From: Zygosaccharomyces rouxii
Lineage: Eukaryota > Ascomycota > Saccharomycetes > Saccharomycetales > Saccharomycetaceae
Assembly: GCF_000026365.1 (NCBI RefSeq)
Contig: NC_012990.1
Location: 434,001-498,000, forward strand
DNA length: 64,000 bases
Reading direction: 5' to 3'
Positions within the stretch are counted from its first letter, which is position 1, and each line of letters starts with the position of its first letter. Positions 29,291 to 39,431 of this stretch are shown in pieces. The notes under the pieces were generated by a model. It had not been told where the DNA came from. It ran no database searches and was given only the letters and a program-made list of their open reading frames with translations. Position numbers and translations under genes: made by a program.

Positions 29291-29893
29291 TCTTCTTCAA
29301 CTATATCTTTAATTGAACTTTTAAAAATAGTACCATAGTGGCTGTTCGGAAGATTAGCGGCAACTAAAAGATGAAATGACCCAGGGCCCAATTACTTATA
29401 TAAGAATATGATATATTTCAGAATAGGGCACCAATATCTGACTATGTGATCTCTAAATACTTGGTTTCCTCTCATCGATCCACATATCAGATCTTAATCT
29501 AATCTAAGACCTCATTATATATTAACATTATCGTAAGTGACACGAGGGCATTAATCAAGGGCACACCTATCACCCAATTGAGGTCAAACTTCATGTAGCT
29601 TCATGATGTGTGACAAAAGACTATCCAATACTTAACCCGTAAGTATCCCAACCAGGAACTATACGGAATAATCTAACAGCCAGGGACTAGATCTAAGAGA
29701 CTGGTATTGGTCGAGCATTATACTCTTAAAGGGGACAATAATATATATAGAGATCAACAATCGGATACTAGAGTTCCTAGCTAAACAATCTATATCGTTT
29801 TAACAAGTAACCGGATTTTAGGTCACTACAAAATGTGATTATATCCATTGATTGGAAACTACTATAAACTACTAAAACTTAGAAGCGTTTTAT
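29291..29893. mobile_element. Possible LTR or leader remnant between gag relic and tRNA-Ala
   Basis: This 600-bp AT-rich stretch is upstream of the gag relic on its own strand and ends 5' of the tRNA gene, where an LTR would be expected. On the minus strand a TG start (TGTAGTGACC, from 29829 leftward) and TATA-like sequence near 29740-29750 are compatible with an LTR. I could not identify the other LTR end, a primer-binding site or a second LTR, so this is only a suggestion. Confidence 0.3.
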
Positions 29894-29966
29894 GGGCATA
29901 TGGCGCAGTTGGTAGCGCGTCTCCCTTGCAAGGAGAAGGTCATCGGTTCGAATCCGGTTGTGTCCA
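29894..29966 (+). tRNA. tRNA-Ala (anticodon UGC)
   Basis: The 73-nt sequence folds as a cloverleaf. Acceptor GGGCATA pairs with TGTGTCC, with discriminator A. The D-arm is GCGCAGTTGGTAGCGC. The anticodon stem TCTCC/GGAGA encloses loop CTTGCAA with anticodon TGC. The T-arm contains GGTTCGAATCC, the B box. It closely resembles the S. cerevisiae tRNA-Ala(UGC) family. No intron. A T-rich run after position 29968 serves as RNA polymerase III terminator. Confidence 0.97.
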
Positions 29967-30184
29967 ATATTTTTCTTTTTGCCAATTTTTTCTATACACT
30001 TTTCAAGACGACAATTCTAATTTTGAAATAGCTCTCATTTACTCCTCCATTCCATATCTACCGCGACAATCCAACAATTAGAGAAATTGTAGTAAGATCA
30101 CTAAACTGAGTAAAATTTTTAATCACATGATTGTACATACTTGAGTAGACCTGGAAAAACGTTTGTCTATTCCAACAGGTCTTA

Positions 30185-30257
30185 TTCCTCGTGGCCCAAT
30201 GGTCACGGCGTCCGGCTACGAACCGGAAGATTCCAGGTTCGAGTCCTGGCGGGGAAG
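30185..30257 (+). tRNA. tRNA-Arg (anticodon ACG)
   Basis: The 73-nt gene has acceptor TTCCTCG pairing with CGGGGAA, with discriminator G. The anticodon stem TCCGG/CCGGA encloses loop CTACGAA with anticodon ACG (inosine-34 in the mature tRNA, reading CGU/CGC/CGA). The T-arm has GGTTCGAGTCC. It is nearly identical to S. cerevisiae tRNA-Arg(ACG) as I remember it. No intron. The T-rich terminator begins at about 30263. It lies 218 bp downstream of tRNA-Ala, in the same orientation. Confidence 0.97.
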
Positions 30258-30811
30258 GCTTAATTTTTTTCTTTTTATTCAATAATTCAGAACCCATTAT
30301 TCCAAAACCCCGCTTGCTAGTTCCAGACATAATGCAGTAGAATTAAGCTACTCGGGCTATGGACACTAACATATAATTCCTTGGCTAATTTGGATACTCT
30401 TAAGAGTCTCAAGACATATTATGGGACATTTTTTACTCAACATCATACGTAGTAGCCAAATCCGACGGTGCTTCTATCAAAGTTACGGAAAAGGCAAATT
30501 GTAAGAGCCCTATAGGCCTCAAGTATTTGAATTTCAAGATCAAGATAGTTGACAAATGTTAAATGCTATTGGTCAATGATACATCGATTCATTAACTGAA
30601 ATCAATCTGCTTGTTCAATATACACTAATCCGTCATACCGACTTCAATCATCAATCATTAGACTCATCGGGGCTCGACTTCCGAATCGTTGATATTGAAA
30701 TTATAAGGGTATATAACACAGCGAGTTCTCGAACAGTACGAGCCAATTTCTCCAATTACCGTGGATATACATATAAGAGACTTTAACTTAGACTATACTA
30801 ACCCTATAACG
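30258..30811. other. Intergenic region between tRNA-Arg and the dehydrogenase gene
   Basis: This 554-bp region ends in the promoter of the dehydrogenase gene. It contains a 52-codon open frame without ATG (30404-30562, plus strand), with protein-like composition and no homology that I recognise; it could be a gene relic or chance. The last 150 bp are the probable promoter. Confidence 0.4.
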
Positions 30812-31633
30812 ATGTCACAAGGTGTCAAAGCTGCTGAAAGACTAGCTGGTAAGACTGTATTCATTACAGGTGCTTCTGCAGGTATCGGTCAAGCAACTGC
30901 AAAGGAATATTTGGATGCATCCAATGGTCAAATTAAATTGATCTTGGCTGCAAGAAGATTAGAGAAATTACACGAGTTTAAAGAACAAACTACAAAGAGT
31001 TACCCAAGCGCTCAAGTCCACATTGGTAAATTGGACGTCACTGCAATTGACACCATAAAACCATTTTTGGATAAATTACCAAAGGAATTTCAAGATATCG
31101 ATATTTTGATCAACAATGCCGGTAAGGCATTAGGTACTGATAAAGTTGGTGATATTGCAGATGAAGACGTGGAAGGTATGTTCGACACCAATGTCTTGGG
31201 GTTAATCAAAGTTACTCAAGCTGTTTTACCTATCTTCAAAAGAAAAAATTCTGGTGATGTCGTTAACATTAGTTCGGTTGCTGGTAGAGAGGCATACCCA
31301 GGTGGTTCCATTTACTGTGCTACTAAACACGCTGTTAAGGCATTCACTGAAAGTTTGCGTAAGGAATTAGTCGATACAAAAATCAGAGTCATGAGTATTG
31401 ATCCTGGTAATGTAGAGACCGAATTTTCTATGGTTAGATTCCGTGGTGATACAGAAAAGGCAAAGAAGGTTTACCAAGACACTGTCCCATTATATGCAGA
31501 TGACATTGCAGATTTAATCGTCTATGCAACCTCTAGAAAGCAAAACACTGTCATTGCTGACACTTTGATCTTCTCTTCTAACCAGGCATCACCATACCAC
31601 CTCTACAGAGGCTCTCAAGACAAAACCAATTGA
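30812..31633 (+). CDS. NADP-dependent 3-hydroxy acid dehydrogenase (short-chain dehydrogenase)
   Basis: The frame is open upstream to a GTG, but the ATG at 30812 gives 273 residues, in line with S. cerevisiae YMR226C (267). It is a classical short-chain dehydrogenase/reductase. The cofactor motif TGASAGIG is at 19-26, NNAG follows the fourth strand, and the catalytic set is Ser in NISSVAG with YCATK (Tyr and Lys). The S. cerevisiae enzyme oxidises serine, allo-threonine and other 3-hydroxy acids with NADP+. The sequence [13 protein letters not shown] after the active site is typical. It is the first gene of the YMR226-215 synteny block and is convergent with the YOR289W homologue. Confidence 0.92.
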   Translation: MSQGVKAAERLAGKTVFITGASAGIGQATAKEYLDASNGQIKLILAARRLEKLHEFKEQTTKSYPSAQVHIGKLDVTAIDTIKPFLDKLPKEFQDIDILINNAGKALGTDKVGDIADEDVEGMFDTNVLGLIKVTQAVLPIFKRKNSGDVVNISSVAGREAYPGGSIYCATKHAVKAFTESLRKELVDTKIRVMSIDPGNVETEFSMVRFRGDTEKAKKVYQDTVPLYADDIADLIVYATSRKQNTVIADTLIFSSNQASPYHLYRGSQDKTN

Positions 31634-31716
31634 AAAGCAAGAACAATTATAACATCTGTTTATATCCCTTATGTATTACCGATAAAAAAAAAAAATCTCA
31701 TTGCTAATTCCTTCCA

Positions 31717-32409
31717 TTACTCTAATTTCTCTAATTGAGATTCAAATTGTTCGTAAGTAATTGCACTTTTGTTACCTTCATACCTTATCACTTGGACAAA
31801 ATATTGTTCATAATGATCCAAAACCTCTTGCAAATGAGAACTAACACCAGCTTTGTAGATTAAATTTAAAAACGTTTCCTCTTTATCCCAGTTTTGTTCC
31901 GACATTACCTCAGGTAGGAAGGTTGCACTCAATGTAATACCTGAACCTGGATCCTTGAAGAAAAGTTCAATTCCATGTAATCCAATTTCCCAATCGTTGA
32001 TATCACCCTTAGAACCTTCATAAATTGTGGTAAAATTTTGTAGGATATTACAGCTGCATTTTAATAACTGTAATTCTTTCTTAGAGATCGGTGGAAATCT
32101 GTTATCCTGTAAAGCTGCCACCAATGAATATTTTTCAATTCCATGAACCAGGGCAGGCCTGGCAAATGTACCAATACAACCTCTTAAACTGTATTTATCT
32201 GATTTCTTAGATTTTTTATTCCAGGTAATAAATAATGAGGTCCTCTCAACGGGGTTGACTCTATAATCTGGATATAATGTTTGACAAATCTTTAAGAAGT
32301 TCTTCGTTGAATTAAGGGAGTGCGATTTATTATTGTTATTCAAATAGTTGTAAAGGGTATAGAAAGCATAAAAAGCATATGGGGAGGTTCCTGATAATTC
32401 AAGTGACAT
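31717..32409 (-). CDS. AMMECR1-domain protein (YOR289W family)
   Basis: This 230-residue protein carries the AMMECR1 domain, with the invariant LRGCIGTF at about 78-85. The downstream RFPPISKKEL and ISVLQNF-like strands (here CSCNILQNF) follow. The S. cerevisiae homologue YOR289W (251 residues) is a nuclear and cytosolic protein of unknown biochemical function. The order with MPD1 and RRP36 is as on S. cerevisiae chromosome XV. I can state the family but not the activity. Confidence 0.9.
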   Translation of the reverse strand: MSLELSGTSPYAFYAFYTLYNYLNNNNKSHSLNSTKNFLKICQTLYPDYRVNPVERTSLFITWNKKSKKSDKYSLRGCIGTFARPALVHGIEKYSLVAALQDNRFPPISKKELQLLKCSCNILQNFTTIYEGSKGDINDWEIGLHGIELFFKDPGSGITLSATFLPEVMSEQNWDKEETFLNLIYKAGVSSHLQEVLDHYEQYFVQVIRYEGNKSAITYEQFESQLEKLE

Positions 32410-32590
32410 GATACACTCAATGATAAGTAATTAAAACTATTGTAGGGTTGGTCTCAAATTTATTCTCCCTTTGTTAGTGTTTGAAGTAAGAGATGTGATG
32501 AGCTTCGGTGAAAAAAAAGTGGCTACTTAGTTAAACTTAAAGGTGTCAGTCATCTTGAACAGATCGTCGTGAATCAAACCAAACCATCAG

Positions 32591-33526
32591 ATGATCAAGA
32601 TGTGGGTCTTTAAAGTGCTAATATTTTTCATGATCCAATGTTCAAATCTTGTATGGGCTCAAAACTTCTACGACGAGGATCCACATCTAATCGAACTTAC
32701 ACCAAAGAATTTTGACAAAGTGATTCATAGAACCAATTACACATCCGTTGTAGAATTCTACGCACCATGGTGTGGCTACTGTAAACAGTTAAAACCTGTT
32801 ATGAAGAAAGTTGCTAAAAAATTGGATGGTATTGTCCAAGTTGCATCTGTTAATTGTGATTTACCCAAGAATAAGCAGTTATGTGCAGAGCATAGAATCC
32901 AAGGATTCCCAACCCTGATGGTCTTTAGACCCCCCAAGATTGATATGTCAAAACCACATTCACAAAGAGTGGAATTGAGGAATCATGCTGGCGAAGTTTA
33001 TAAAGGTGAAAGAAAAATGGCCCCAATTATAGATTTTGCCGTATCAAGAATGAAGAATTACGTTAAAAGGTTGTTGAACGTGAATAAACTGGAAGAAATA
33101 TTCAAAAAATCTACCAGACCCTCCATGGTACTTTTCTCCAAGAAGGATAAGTTATCACCGGTTTACAAAAGCATTGCATTGGATTGGTTGGGAGTCTTCA
33201 ACTGTTTCATAATCCCCAATGGCAAGCTGGATTCGCTATCATCGGATGACAACTTAGCTAAATCATACCCTAACATTTATGGTTTCTTGCAAAGTATCGC
33301 TCATGACCAGAAAAATAGTGAGAAAAGCCTACTAGTAGTCTTTGACCCTCATAATGACCAATATCATGTCTTCCAAGGTGACTCACTAGTAAAACCACAG
33401 GTTTCTAAGTTCTTAACCGGATCCATTGGTCGCAATCCTCAAGAGGGACCAGGTAGTAAACGCCAACAGTTTGTCGATGCCGTCAAAAGCGGTAAGAACA
33501 AGAGGGTAAACCATGATGAATTGTAA
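32591..33526 (+). CDS. MPD1: ER protein disulfide isomerase Mpd1
   Basis: This 311-residue protein has a signal peptide (residues 1 to about 23, ending VWA). One thioredoxin domain follows with the active site CGYC at 61-64, within EFYAPWCGYCKQLKP. A second thioredoxin-like, inactive domain follows, and the C-terminal ER retrieval signal is HDEL. Length matches S. cerevisiae Mpd1 (YOR288C, 318 residues), which can replace Pdi1 when overproduced. It forms and rearranges disulfides in secretory proteins in the ER lumen. It is divergent from the AMMECR1 gene. Confidence 0.96.
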   Translation: MIKMWVFKVLIFFMIQCSNLVWAQNFYDEDPHLIELTPKNFDKVIHRTNYTSVVEFYAPWCGYCKQLKPVMKKVAKKLDGIVQVASVNCDLPKNKQLCAEHRIQGFPTLMVFRPPKIDMSKPHSQRVELRNHAGEVYKGERKMAPIIDFAVSRMKNYVKRLLNVNKLEEIFKKSTRPSMVLFSKKDKLSPVYKSIALDWLGVFNCFIIPNGKLDSLSSDDNLAKSYPNIYGFLQSIAHDQKNSEKSLLVVFDPHNDQYHVFQGDSLVKPQVSKFLTGSIGRNPQEGPGSKRQQFVDAVKSGKNKRVNHDEL

Positions 33527-33734
33527 TAAATGATGAGATGTATAGCTTATAACGCACCAATTTCATACACAGGAGAAAATATCATCATTATGTATCTAAA
33601 ATTTGTGCATTTTTTTACTATGCAAGCTGTCTAAGCTCATCGATTTTTTCCACTTTCCGTCTATTAAAAAATTATCAACTTGAGTTGAGTAAGATCATCA
33701 CGAAATACAATAAAATAGATTCGAAAAGCCCAGA

Positions 33735-34128
33735 ATGATCACTAAATACTTCTCGAAGGTCGTCGTAAAATTCAATCCATTTTCTAAAGAAGGTATGTTC
33801 CAAATTTTGAGATGCTATCAGCGTTGAATAGTCCTTTAATGACTAGTTTGTTGTCAACAGTGTATACTAACAAAAATATCTAAAACCAGCCAAAACAGCT
33901 AGACTCTTGCTCAGTTCGATTCCACCAGCTCAGAGACAGCTAGGTACTCAGATACAAAATGAAGTTCTAACTAATGCCTCCAACAAAGCACCTGTGATTA
34001 AGGTAACATTTAAGGACAAGAAAACTATGGAGGTAGATCCAACAAAATACACCTTCCAAGAATTAGCAAATTATTTTGATACGCATTCCAGACAGTTAAG
34101 TTTGAAAGAAACCATCGAAAATAGTTAG
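33735..34128 (+). CDS. MRPL44: Mitochondrial large-subunit ribosomal protein mL53 (spliced)
   Basis: Two exons give 98 residues: 33735-33792 (58 nt, ATG start) and 33890-34128. S. cerevisiae MRPL44 (YMR225C) is also 98 residues and has an intron in the same place. The N-terminus MITKYFSKVVVKFNPF continues after splicing into the conserved KTARLLLSSIPPAQR segment, and TFKDKKTMEVDP and FQELANYFD follow. The protein has the mL53 thioredoxin-like fold. It lies between MPD1 and RRP36, where YMR and YOR genes interleave. The unspliced second exon alone would start at a TTG and lacks the conserved N-terminus. Confidence 0.93.
33793..33889 (+). other. Spliceosomal intron of MRPL44
   Basis: This 97-nt phase-1 intron has the consensus 5' splice site GTATGT at 33793, the invariant yeast branch point TACTAAC at 33865-33871 and the 3' splice site CAG ending at 33889. 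It interrupts the codon for Ala20. It is the only intron I can support in the window. Confidence 0.95.
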
Positions 34129-34585
34129 TCTTCGATGATGAGATTATTTTCCTTGTAAATAGTGGTATAATCAATTGTATAAGAAGCAAGAAAGAACAAA
34201 AAAATATCAAAAAAAGTAAAGAGACGGACTAGCTACTGAAATGCTTGGAATTGAAACTCTTCGTATATGTGTGAGGTCTGATTAAATGGTAAAAATCTAC
34301 AGGAGGCTGTTGAAGCTGTATTCTTGAATAGTTCCACAGCTAGGCCACCTAGGAATGCAGAAAAAAATCTGTCAGTTTAAAAAAAGCTAATTGAAAGTCT
34401 TCAAAGCATTTGAAGCCTTCAAATAATCATTTCATCAATGTATGGTCTACTGACACTTTGTATTGCCAAGTTTCTCAAAGTCCGTAATGTGCGACTCATT
34501 GAAAAATTGTACAAGCGATGAGATGCGATGAGCTACAAGAATAACTACTGTAAATATCAGATATTCAAGAGCTTCTAAGATATTC
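34129..34585. promoter_or_regulatory. RRP36 promoter with RRPE and tandem PAC motifs
   Basis: This 457-bp gap precedes RRP36. Near its end are TGAAAAATTG (RRPE-like) at 34500-34509 and two overlapping PAC motifs at 34515-34534 (GCGATGAG and GCGATGAGCT), some 50-85 bp before the ATG. This is the textbook ribosome-biogenesis arrangement. The first 300 bp hold no recognisable gene; a short inverted repeat (CTAGG/CCTAG) lies near 34341-34353. Confidence 0.75.
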
Positions 34586-35485
34586 ATGTCGTATTATTTC
34601 AAGAATATCAAACCTGGGGTCGAATCTGAATCTGATGAAGGAGAAGATCTAGAAAGATTACTTAGAAGAAACAACCAAGATGATGCCGATGAGTCTAGCG
34701 ATGATGAACTAAGAACACTATCATTTGGATCTTTAAAGAAAGCTGATACTATGATGAAGAAGGAAGAAGACGGTGATAGAAAATTGAATCGTAAAATAAA
34801 GGATAAACCAAGTAAGCAAGTCAAGTATGAATCAGAACAAGAATCCGCACCAGAACAAGAATCCGAGTCAGAATCAGGATCTTCAGATTCAGAGTTCTTT
34901 GAAGAAGAAAGTTCTAAGAAGAATGGTGACCAAAAGAAGAAGAAGAAGAGGAGTAAGCATGCCCCTGCTGAGCAATCTGCTAAGAAACGAGTATCTAAAG
35001 TAAGAGAAATTCCAGGTTTGCATCTATCAAAGAGTCAAAATCCAAACCTATACCAAGATATCAGATTTGATAAATCCACAGGTGGGCCCACTGATAGCAG
35101 TGTCATTAGACGACGCTATGGATTCTTAGACGAATATAGACAAAAGGAAATTGAAGAGATGGAATCCATATTGCACGATCGTAAATTGACCTCTAAACTA
35201 CCGCCAGAGGAAGTCGAATCCATTGAAAGAAGACTAAAAAGTACTAAATCAAGATTACAGACTATGAAGAGTAAAGACTTGGAACAGAACATTGTCAAGG
35301 ACTATGAACAGACAATGAACAAAGACAATAAGAATAAATTCCATCTAAAGCGTTCTGAAAGACGTAAACTAGTGCAGAAGTGGAAGTTTGAACACATGAA
35401 GTCGAAGCAACGTGAGAAAGTTATGGAGAGAAAGAGAAAGAAGAGATTGGGTAAAGAATTTAAACAATTTGAATTCAACAAATGA
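34586..35485 (+). CDS. RRP36: Pre-rRNA processing factor Rrp36
   Basis: This 299-residue nucleolar protein (S. cerevisiae YOR287C, 300 residues) acts in early cleavages of the 35S pre-rRNA as part of the small-subunit processome. The N-terminal half is acidic and Ser-rich with Lys-rich patches. The conserved part begins at [12 protein letters not shown] (about 139-150) and contains [18 protein letters not shown]. It ends in a long basic helix with [17 protein letters not shown] and [18 protein letters not shown]. The upstream PAC/RRPE pair fits its regulon. It is convergent with RDL2, with a 37-bp gap. Confidence 0.95.
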
Positions 35486-35522
35486 TGTACTATATGAATA
35501 TATACATGTAAAACTTTTTTTA

Positions 35523-35963
35523 TTACTCTGGCTTGATTTTATCCCCTCCATTGGCGAGCCAATCATTAACAGAACCTTCATAGATACCAGTATTTTTGAA
35601 GCCATAAGACCTTGCCAATTCTTCTGCTGCTCTGGCTCTCATACCCTTGGCACAGAAGAAAATCAATTCTTCGTTGTTCTTTGGTTTAGGAACTTGAAAT
35701 TGTTCTTCAAACTCTTCTTCTGGTAATGAAAGAGCTGATGGTGTAGTTTGAAATGGCAAATTAAGGGCCGTAGGCATCTTATACATTTCTACCTCCCTTG
35801 GTTCTCTCACATCAACAAGAACCTTACCTTGTTCAGGATGTTGGACCAATTTCTTAACATCTTGAAAGTTGTATGGTTTTGGACCCGCTGATGACATTGT
35901 TCTAATCAAAGTTCTTGCTGGCGATTGTAGTGAGGCTTTCTGTACACTTAAAGATCTAAACAT
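35523..35963 (-). CDS. RDL2: Mitochondrial rhodanese (thiosulfate sulfurtransferase)
   Basis: The frame extends upstream to a TTG, but the ATG at 35963 gives 146 residues, close to S. cerevisiae Rdl2 (YOR286W, 149). The N-terminus MFRSLSVQKASLQSPARTLIRT is basic, hydroxylated and lacks acids, as in a mitochondrial presequence. A single rhodanese domain follows: LVDVREPREVE, then the active-site loop with the cysteine in FFCAKGMRARAAEE, then GIYEGSVNDWL. It should transfer sulfane sulfur. It is followed on the same strand by its paralogue RDL1, as in S. cerevisiae. Confidence 0.92.
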   Translation of the reverse strand: MFRSLSVQKASLQSPARTLIRTMSSAGPKPYNFQDVKKLVQHPEQGKVLVDVREPREVEMYKMPTALNLPFQTTPSALSLPEEEFEEQFQVPKPKNNEELIFFCAKGMRARAAEELARSYGFKNTGIYEGSVNDWLANGGDKIKPE

Positions 35964-36082
35964 GCTTGCACTTTCTGTTTTCTTCTTGTACTGTCTCTTA
36001 ATGAAAATAGAAGGAGTCAAAGTGCTATCGACGACGCTTTTAAACCAATATGACTAAACCCTATATACACATCCACAACTTT

Positions 36083-36460
36083 CTAGATAGGGCACGCAAG
36101 GGTCGTTGACCCACCCTTCTCTCTATATGTCCAATCTTTCATAGATCCTGGGTACAGAGATACTTCACTATATCCAGCCTCCAAGGCAACTTTCAAGGCT
36201 TCAGAGGCTCTTCTGCCTGATGCACATAAAAGAACCAATTCCTTGTCATATTCAGGCTTTCTAGTTTTGAAAGTGTTGAAGAAAGTCTCAGAATCCATCG
36301 CCAATCCATTTGGGTAGGATCTGTAGGAAACATTGATCGACGTAGGGATGTTGGTCTCTTGAAATTCTTCAGGTTCCCTCACATCGATGAGAACTACTCG
36401 AGAGTTGGGATTTTGTGATAAGAATTTGATATGCTCGTATTCATATATCTTATGGGTCAT
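36083..36460 (-). CDS. RDL1: Cytosolic rhodanese-domain sulfurtransferase
   Basis: The open frame begins at a TTG, but the ATG at 36460 gives 125 residues; S. cerevisiae Rdl1 (YOR285W) has 139. There is one rhodanese domain, with VVLIDVREPEEFQ, the catalytic loop LLCASGRRASEALK and SLYPGSMKDW near the end. No presequence is evident after the chosen start, in contrast to RDL2. The CxSGxR loop is the form expected for thiosulfate sulfurtransferase. The two rhodanese genes are an old tandem pair, also found in S. cerevisiae. Confidence 0.9.
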   Translation of the reverse strand: MTHKIYEYEHIKFLSQNPNSRVVLIDVREPEEFQETNIPTSINVSYRSYPNGLAMDSETFFNTFKTRKPEYDKELVLLCASGRRASEALKVALEAGYSEVSLYPGSMKDWTYREKGGSTTLACPI

Positions 36461-36580
36461 TGATCCTACTTTTAACACCACTACTCCTACGTTTTTTTCA
36501 ATCAAGAAGACCGTTTATCAATCTTTAAAACATGTATCCTAAACAATATGAACAAAACCTAATCATACAAGATATCAACA

Positions 36581-37261
36581 TTACAAAACTCTTGAATCTC
36601 CTACGAATCTCATCGATCCTGATCCCCCTGTCAGATGCATATCATCTGCAACAACTTTAACTTCAAACTGCTTGGTATCTTTATGATAATCTATCACCGT
36701 TACGGAAGTGTTAGGAATCTTGGAAGAAGTATTATAATGAAGCCAGCTCAGTAAGGATCTAATAGATCCACCATGCGTAAAGATGGCAACATTCTTATGA
36801 TTATTGGCAGCAGCTTGTTCCGCTACTGAAACGAAACAAGTTGCAAATCTGCCTATAAACTCTTGAGGAGTCTCTCCAAAATCTCTGAAGGATTTCTTAC
36901 CTTGTTCAACAGCAAACTTCTCAGCCTGATCAATCTGCATACCTTCAATCACCCCCATACAACGTTCTCTTAGCTCATAATAGTAAGTTACTGGCAAATT
37001 TTGGTTCGAAGTAGCTAAAGCAGTAGCTACAGTCTGTTTACATCTGATCAAATCACTACTAGCAACTGAGTCAAATGTAAGAGAATCTTCAACAAGTCTT
37101 TTACCTAACAGTGTAGCTTGTTCGAAACCAGTTTGGTTTAACTCTATATCCTTATGGCCCTGCATAATTTGCCTAATGTTATAATCCGTCTGACCATGTC
37201 TTATAACAAACAGTCTCACAACGTTTCCGTCGCATGCCTCTGAAAAGCTTGACACTGTCAT
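36581..37261 (-). CDS. Histidine phosphatase (YOR283W family)
   Basis: This 226-residue member of the phosphoglycerate-mutase-like superfamily has the RHG motif FVIRHGQTDYN (His near 20) and the second catalytic His in FTHGGSIRSLL (near 163). The proton-donor Glu lies in ELRERCMG. The TDYN continuation and overall length match S. cerevisiae YOR283W (230 residues), a broad-specificity phosphatase rather than a glycolytic mutase. The S. cerevisiae neighbour HUA2 (YOR284W) is absent here between RDL1 and this gene. It is divergent from MRE11. Confidence 0.9.
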   Translation of the reverse strand: MTVSSFSEACDGNVVRLFVIRHGQTDYNIRQIMQGHKDIELNQTGFEQATLLGKRLVEDSLTFDSVASSDLIRCKQTVATALATSNQNLPVTYYYELRERCMGVIEGMQIDQAEKFAVEQGKKSFRDFGETPQEFIGRFATCFVSVAEQAAANNHKNVAIFTHGGSIRSLLSWLHYNTSSKIPNTSVTVIDYHKDTKQFEVKVVADDMHLTGGSGSMRFVGDSRVL

Positions 37262-37424
37262 TATTAATACTTATATGCTCGACTAAAAACCTTTATGGTC
37301 TTGGCTTCTTTACTCAGTATTGGTTCAACGGTAAGTTTAATTCTCGTCATCGCATAAATTCCTACAGTTATACCAATACGGTCTGTCGCATCAACTGATA
37401 TCAAAAAATCCGTCAATTTAAATC

Positions 37425-39431
37425 ATGGAATATCCAGATGCTGATACGATACGTATACTGATTACTACTGATAACCATGTTGGATACAACGAGACTGATC
37501 CCATTGCTGGTGATGATTCTTGGAAGACTTTCCATGAGATAATGATGTTGGCCAAGAACTACAACGTTGATATGGTTTTACAAGGTGGTGATCTATTCCA
37601 TGTTAATAAACCTTCCAAAAAATCGTTTTACCAAGTGATGAAATCACTTAGAATGGGTTGCATGGGGGATAAACCCTGCGAACTGGAGCTCTTAAGTGAT
37701 CCTTCACAGGTATTCCATTATAACGACTTCACAGACGTCAACTATGAGGATCCCAATTTCAATGTTGCAATTCCCGTGTTTGCCATTGCTGGTAACCATG
37801 ATGATGCTACCGGAGAAAGTTTACTGTGTCCAATGGATCTTTTGCAAGTAAGTGGGTTGGTCAATCATTTTGGAAAAGTGTTGGAAGCAGATAAAATTAC
37901 TGTGAAACCTCTTCTATTCCAAAAGGGAATTACTAAATTGGCACTGTATGGTATGGCATCAGTACGTGATGAAAGATTATTTCGTACTTTCAAAGAGGGG
38001 AACGTAACTTTTGAAATACCATCAATGAGAGAAGGTGAATGGTTTAATTTAATGTGCGTTCATCAAAATCACACAGGCCATACAAATACTGCATTTTTAC
38101 CCGAACAATTCCTACCAGAGTTTCTGGATCTAGTTGTTTGGGGTCACGAACATGAGTGCATCCCCCATTTAGTTCATAATCCATCCAAACAATTTGACGT
38201 CTTACAACCTGGTTCATCAGTAGCTACTTCACTTTGTGATGCAGAAGCTCAACTAAAAAATGTATTTATCTTGCAACTTCGTCATGATCAATCACCAGAA
38301 CTCATACCGATTCCCTTGACTACAGTAAGAACTTTTCTAATGAGATCAGTTTCTTTACAAGATGTCAATTATTTAAGACCTCATGATAAAGAAGGTATAT
38401 CGAAATATCTTGCAAGCCAAGTCGAAGAACTAATTGCTGAGGCCAATACTGCAACCAAAGCTAAATTAGGTGACGCTTTAGATGAAATGGATGAGCAACA
38501 GTTACCTCTGCCGTTGATCAGGTTACGTGTAGATTACAGTGGTCCCGATAGCGATCAAACGACCATTGATTATCAAGTGGAAAACCCAAGAAGGTTTAGT
38601 AACAGATTTGTTGGGCGTGTAGCCAATGGTAATAACGTCGTTCAGTTCTACAAGAGAAGAGGAAAACATAATTTATCCTCTAAAAGAGGGCCCAATTCAG
38701 CGGTTAATGACGCTGATGTAGAGAGACTCATAAATGAACGTGGTGGTGAACTGGAGGTCAACACTTTAGTCAATGACCTTTTACATAAAATGCAATTGTC
38801 ATTACTACCAGAGGTTGGTATGAATGAAGCTGTCAAGAAATTTGTTGATAAGGACGAAAAGAGTGCTCTTAAGGATTTTATCGACAAAGAGATTGAGAAC
38901 GAAGTGGATATGCTAGTAAGTAGCGGCGGGGGGTTACATTCTGATAATCCAGAACAAATAAAGTCTTTAATAAGACAAGTGAAAAAAGCTAATTACGTTG
39001 TCGATTCATCATCATCACCTAACCATGAAACACCTGTTACTGCCGTACCACCTCCACCACTAACACATACGGAGACACGAGAACTTGATATTACACCTAC
39101 ACCAGAACTATCAATGCCAACCAGGAAGAGGAAAGAACTTCCTAAGAGGAAAGCGTCCCCTCCAATTAGCGAATCAATTGCAATATCGGATGATGACGAA
39201 GAAGATGGCGACGAAATAGTCCTCTCAGATGACGATAATGAAGATAATGGTATGGATACACAGAAGCAAAGAACAAGCAAATCAAGCAAACCCAATACAT
39301 CAAAACCCCCATCGAGGAAAAGCAGGCAGACCACTACGGTGGGCAAATCGAGCTCTGGAAGCAGGTCAAAATCTACAAAAACTCCAAAAACCGATATTTT
39401 AAGCAGTTTGCTAGCAAGGAAAAGAAAATAA
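37425..39431 (+). CDS. MRE11: DNA double-strand-break repair nuclease Mre11
   Basis: This 668-residue nuclease is the catalytic core of the Mre11-Rad50-Xrs2 complex in break repair, telomere maintenance and meiotic recombination. Manganese-binding phosphoesterase motifs appear in order: TTDNHVG (14-20), GGDLFH (54-59), GNHDD (123-127), [10 protein letters not shown] (about 211-220) and WGHEHEC (about 244-250). The capping and DNA-binding region follows to about 440. The C-terminal third is low-complexity, with acidic ([17 protein letters not shown]) and Ser/Lys-rich tracts ending in LLARKRK. S. cerevisiae Mre11 (YMR224C) has 692 residues. Confidence 0.97.
   Translation: MEYPDADTIRILITTDNHVGYNETDPIAGDDSWKTFHEIMMLAKNYNVDMVLQGGDLFHVNKPSKKSFYQVMKSLRMGCMGDKPCELELLSDPSQVFHYNDFTDVNYEDPNFNVAIPVFAIAGNHDDATGESLLCPMDLLQVSGLVNHFGKVLEADKITVKPLLFQKGITKLALYGMASVRDERLFRTFKEGNVTFEIPSMREGEWFNLMCVHQNHTGHTNTAFLPEQFLPEFLDLVVWGHEHECIPHLVHNPSKQFDVLQPGSSVATSLCDAEAQLKNVFILQLRHDQSPELIPIPLTTVRTFLMRSVSLQDVNYLRPHDKEGISKYLASQVEELIAEANTATKAKLGDALDEMDEQQLPLPLIRLRVDYSGPDSDQTTIDYQVENPRRFSNRFVGRVANGNNVVQFYKRRGKHNLSSKRGPNSAVNDADVERLINERGGELEVNTLVNDLLHKMQLSLLPEVGMNEAVKKFVDKDEKSALKDFIDKEIENEVDMLVSSGGGLHSDNPEQIKSLIRQVKKANYVVDSSSSPNHETPVTAVPPPPLTHTETRELDITPTPELSMPTRKRKELPKRKASPPISESIAISDDDEEDGDEIVLSDDDNEDNGMDTQKQRTSKSSKPNTSKPPSRKSRQTTTVGKSSSGSRSKSTKTPKTDILSSLLARKRK

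Noticed and set aside
32492..32504. PAC-like GTGATGAGCT between the YOR289W homologue and MPD1
   Set aside because: It differs from the PAC core at the second base and has no clear RRPE beside it.
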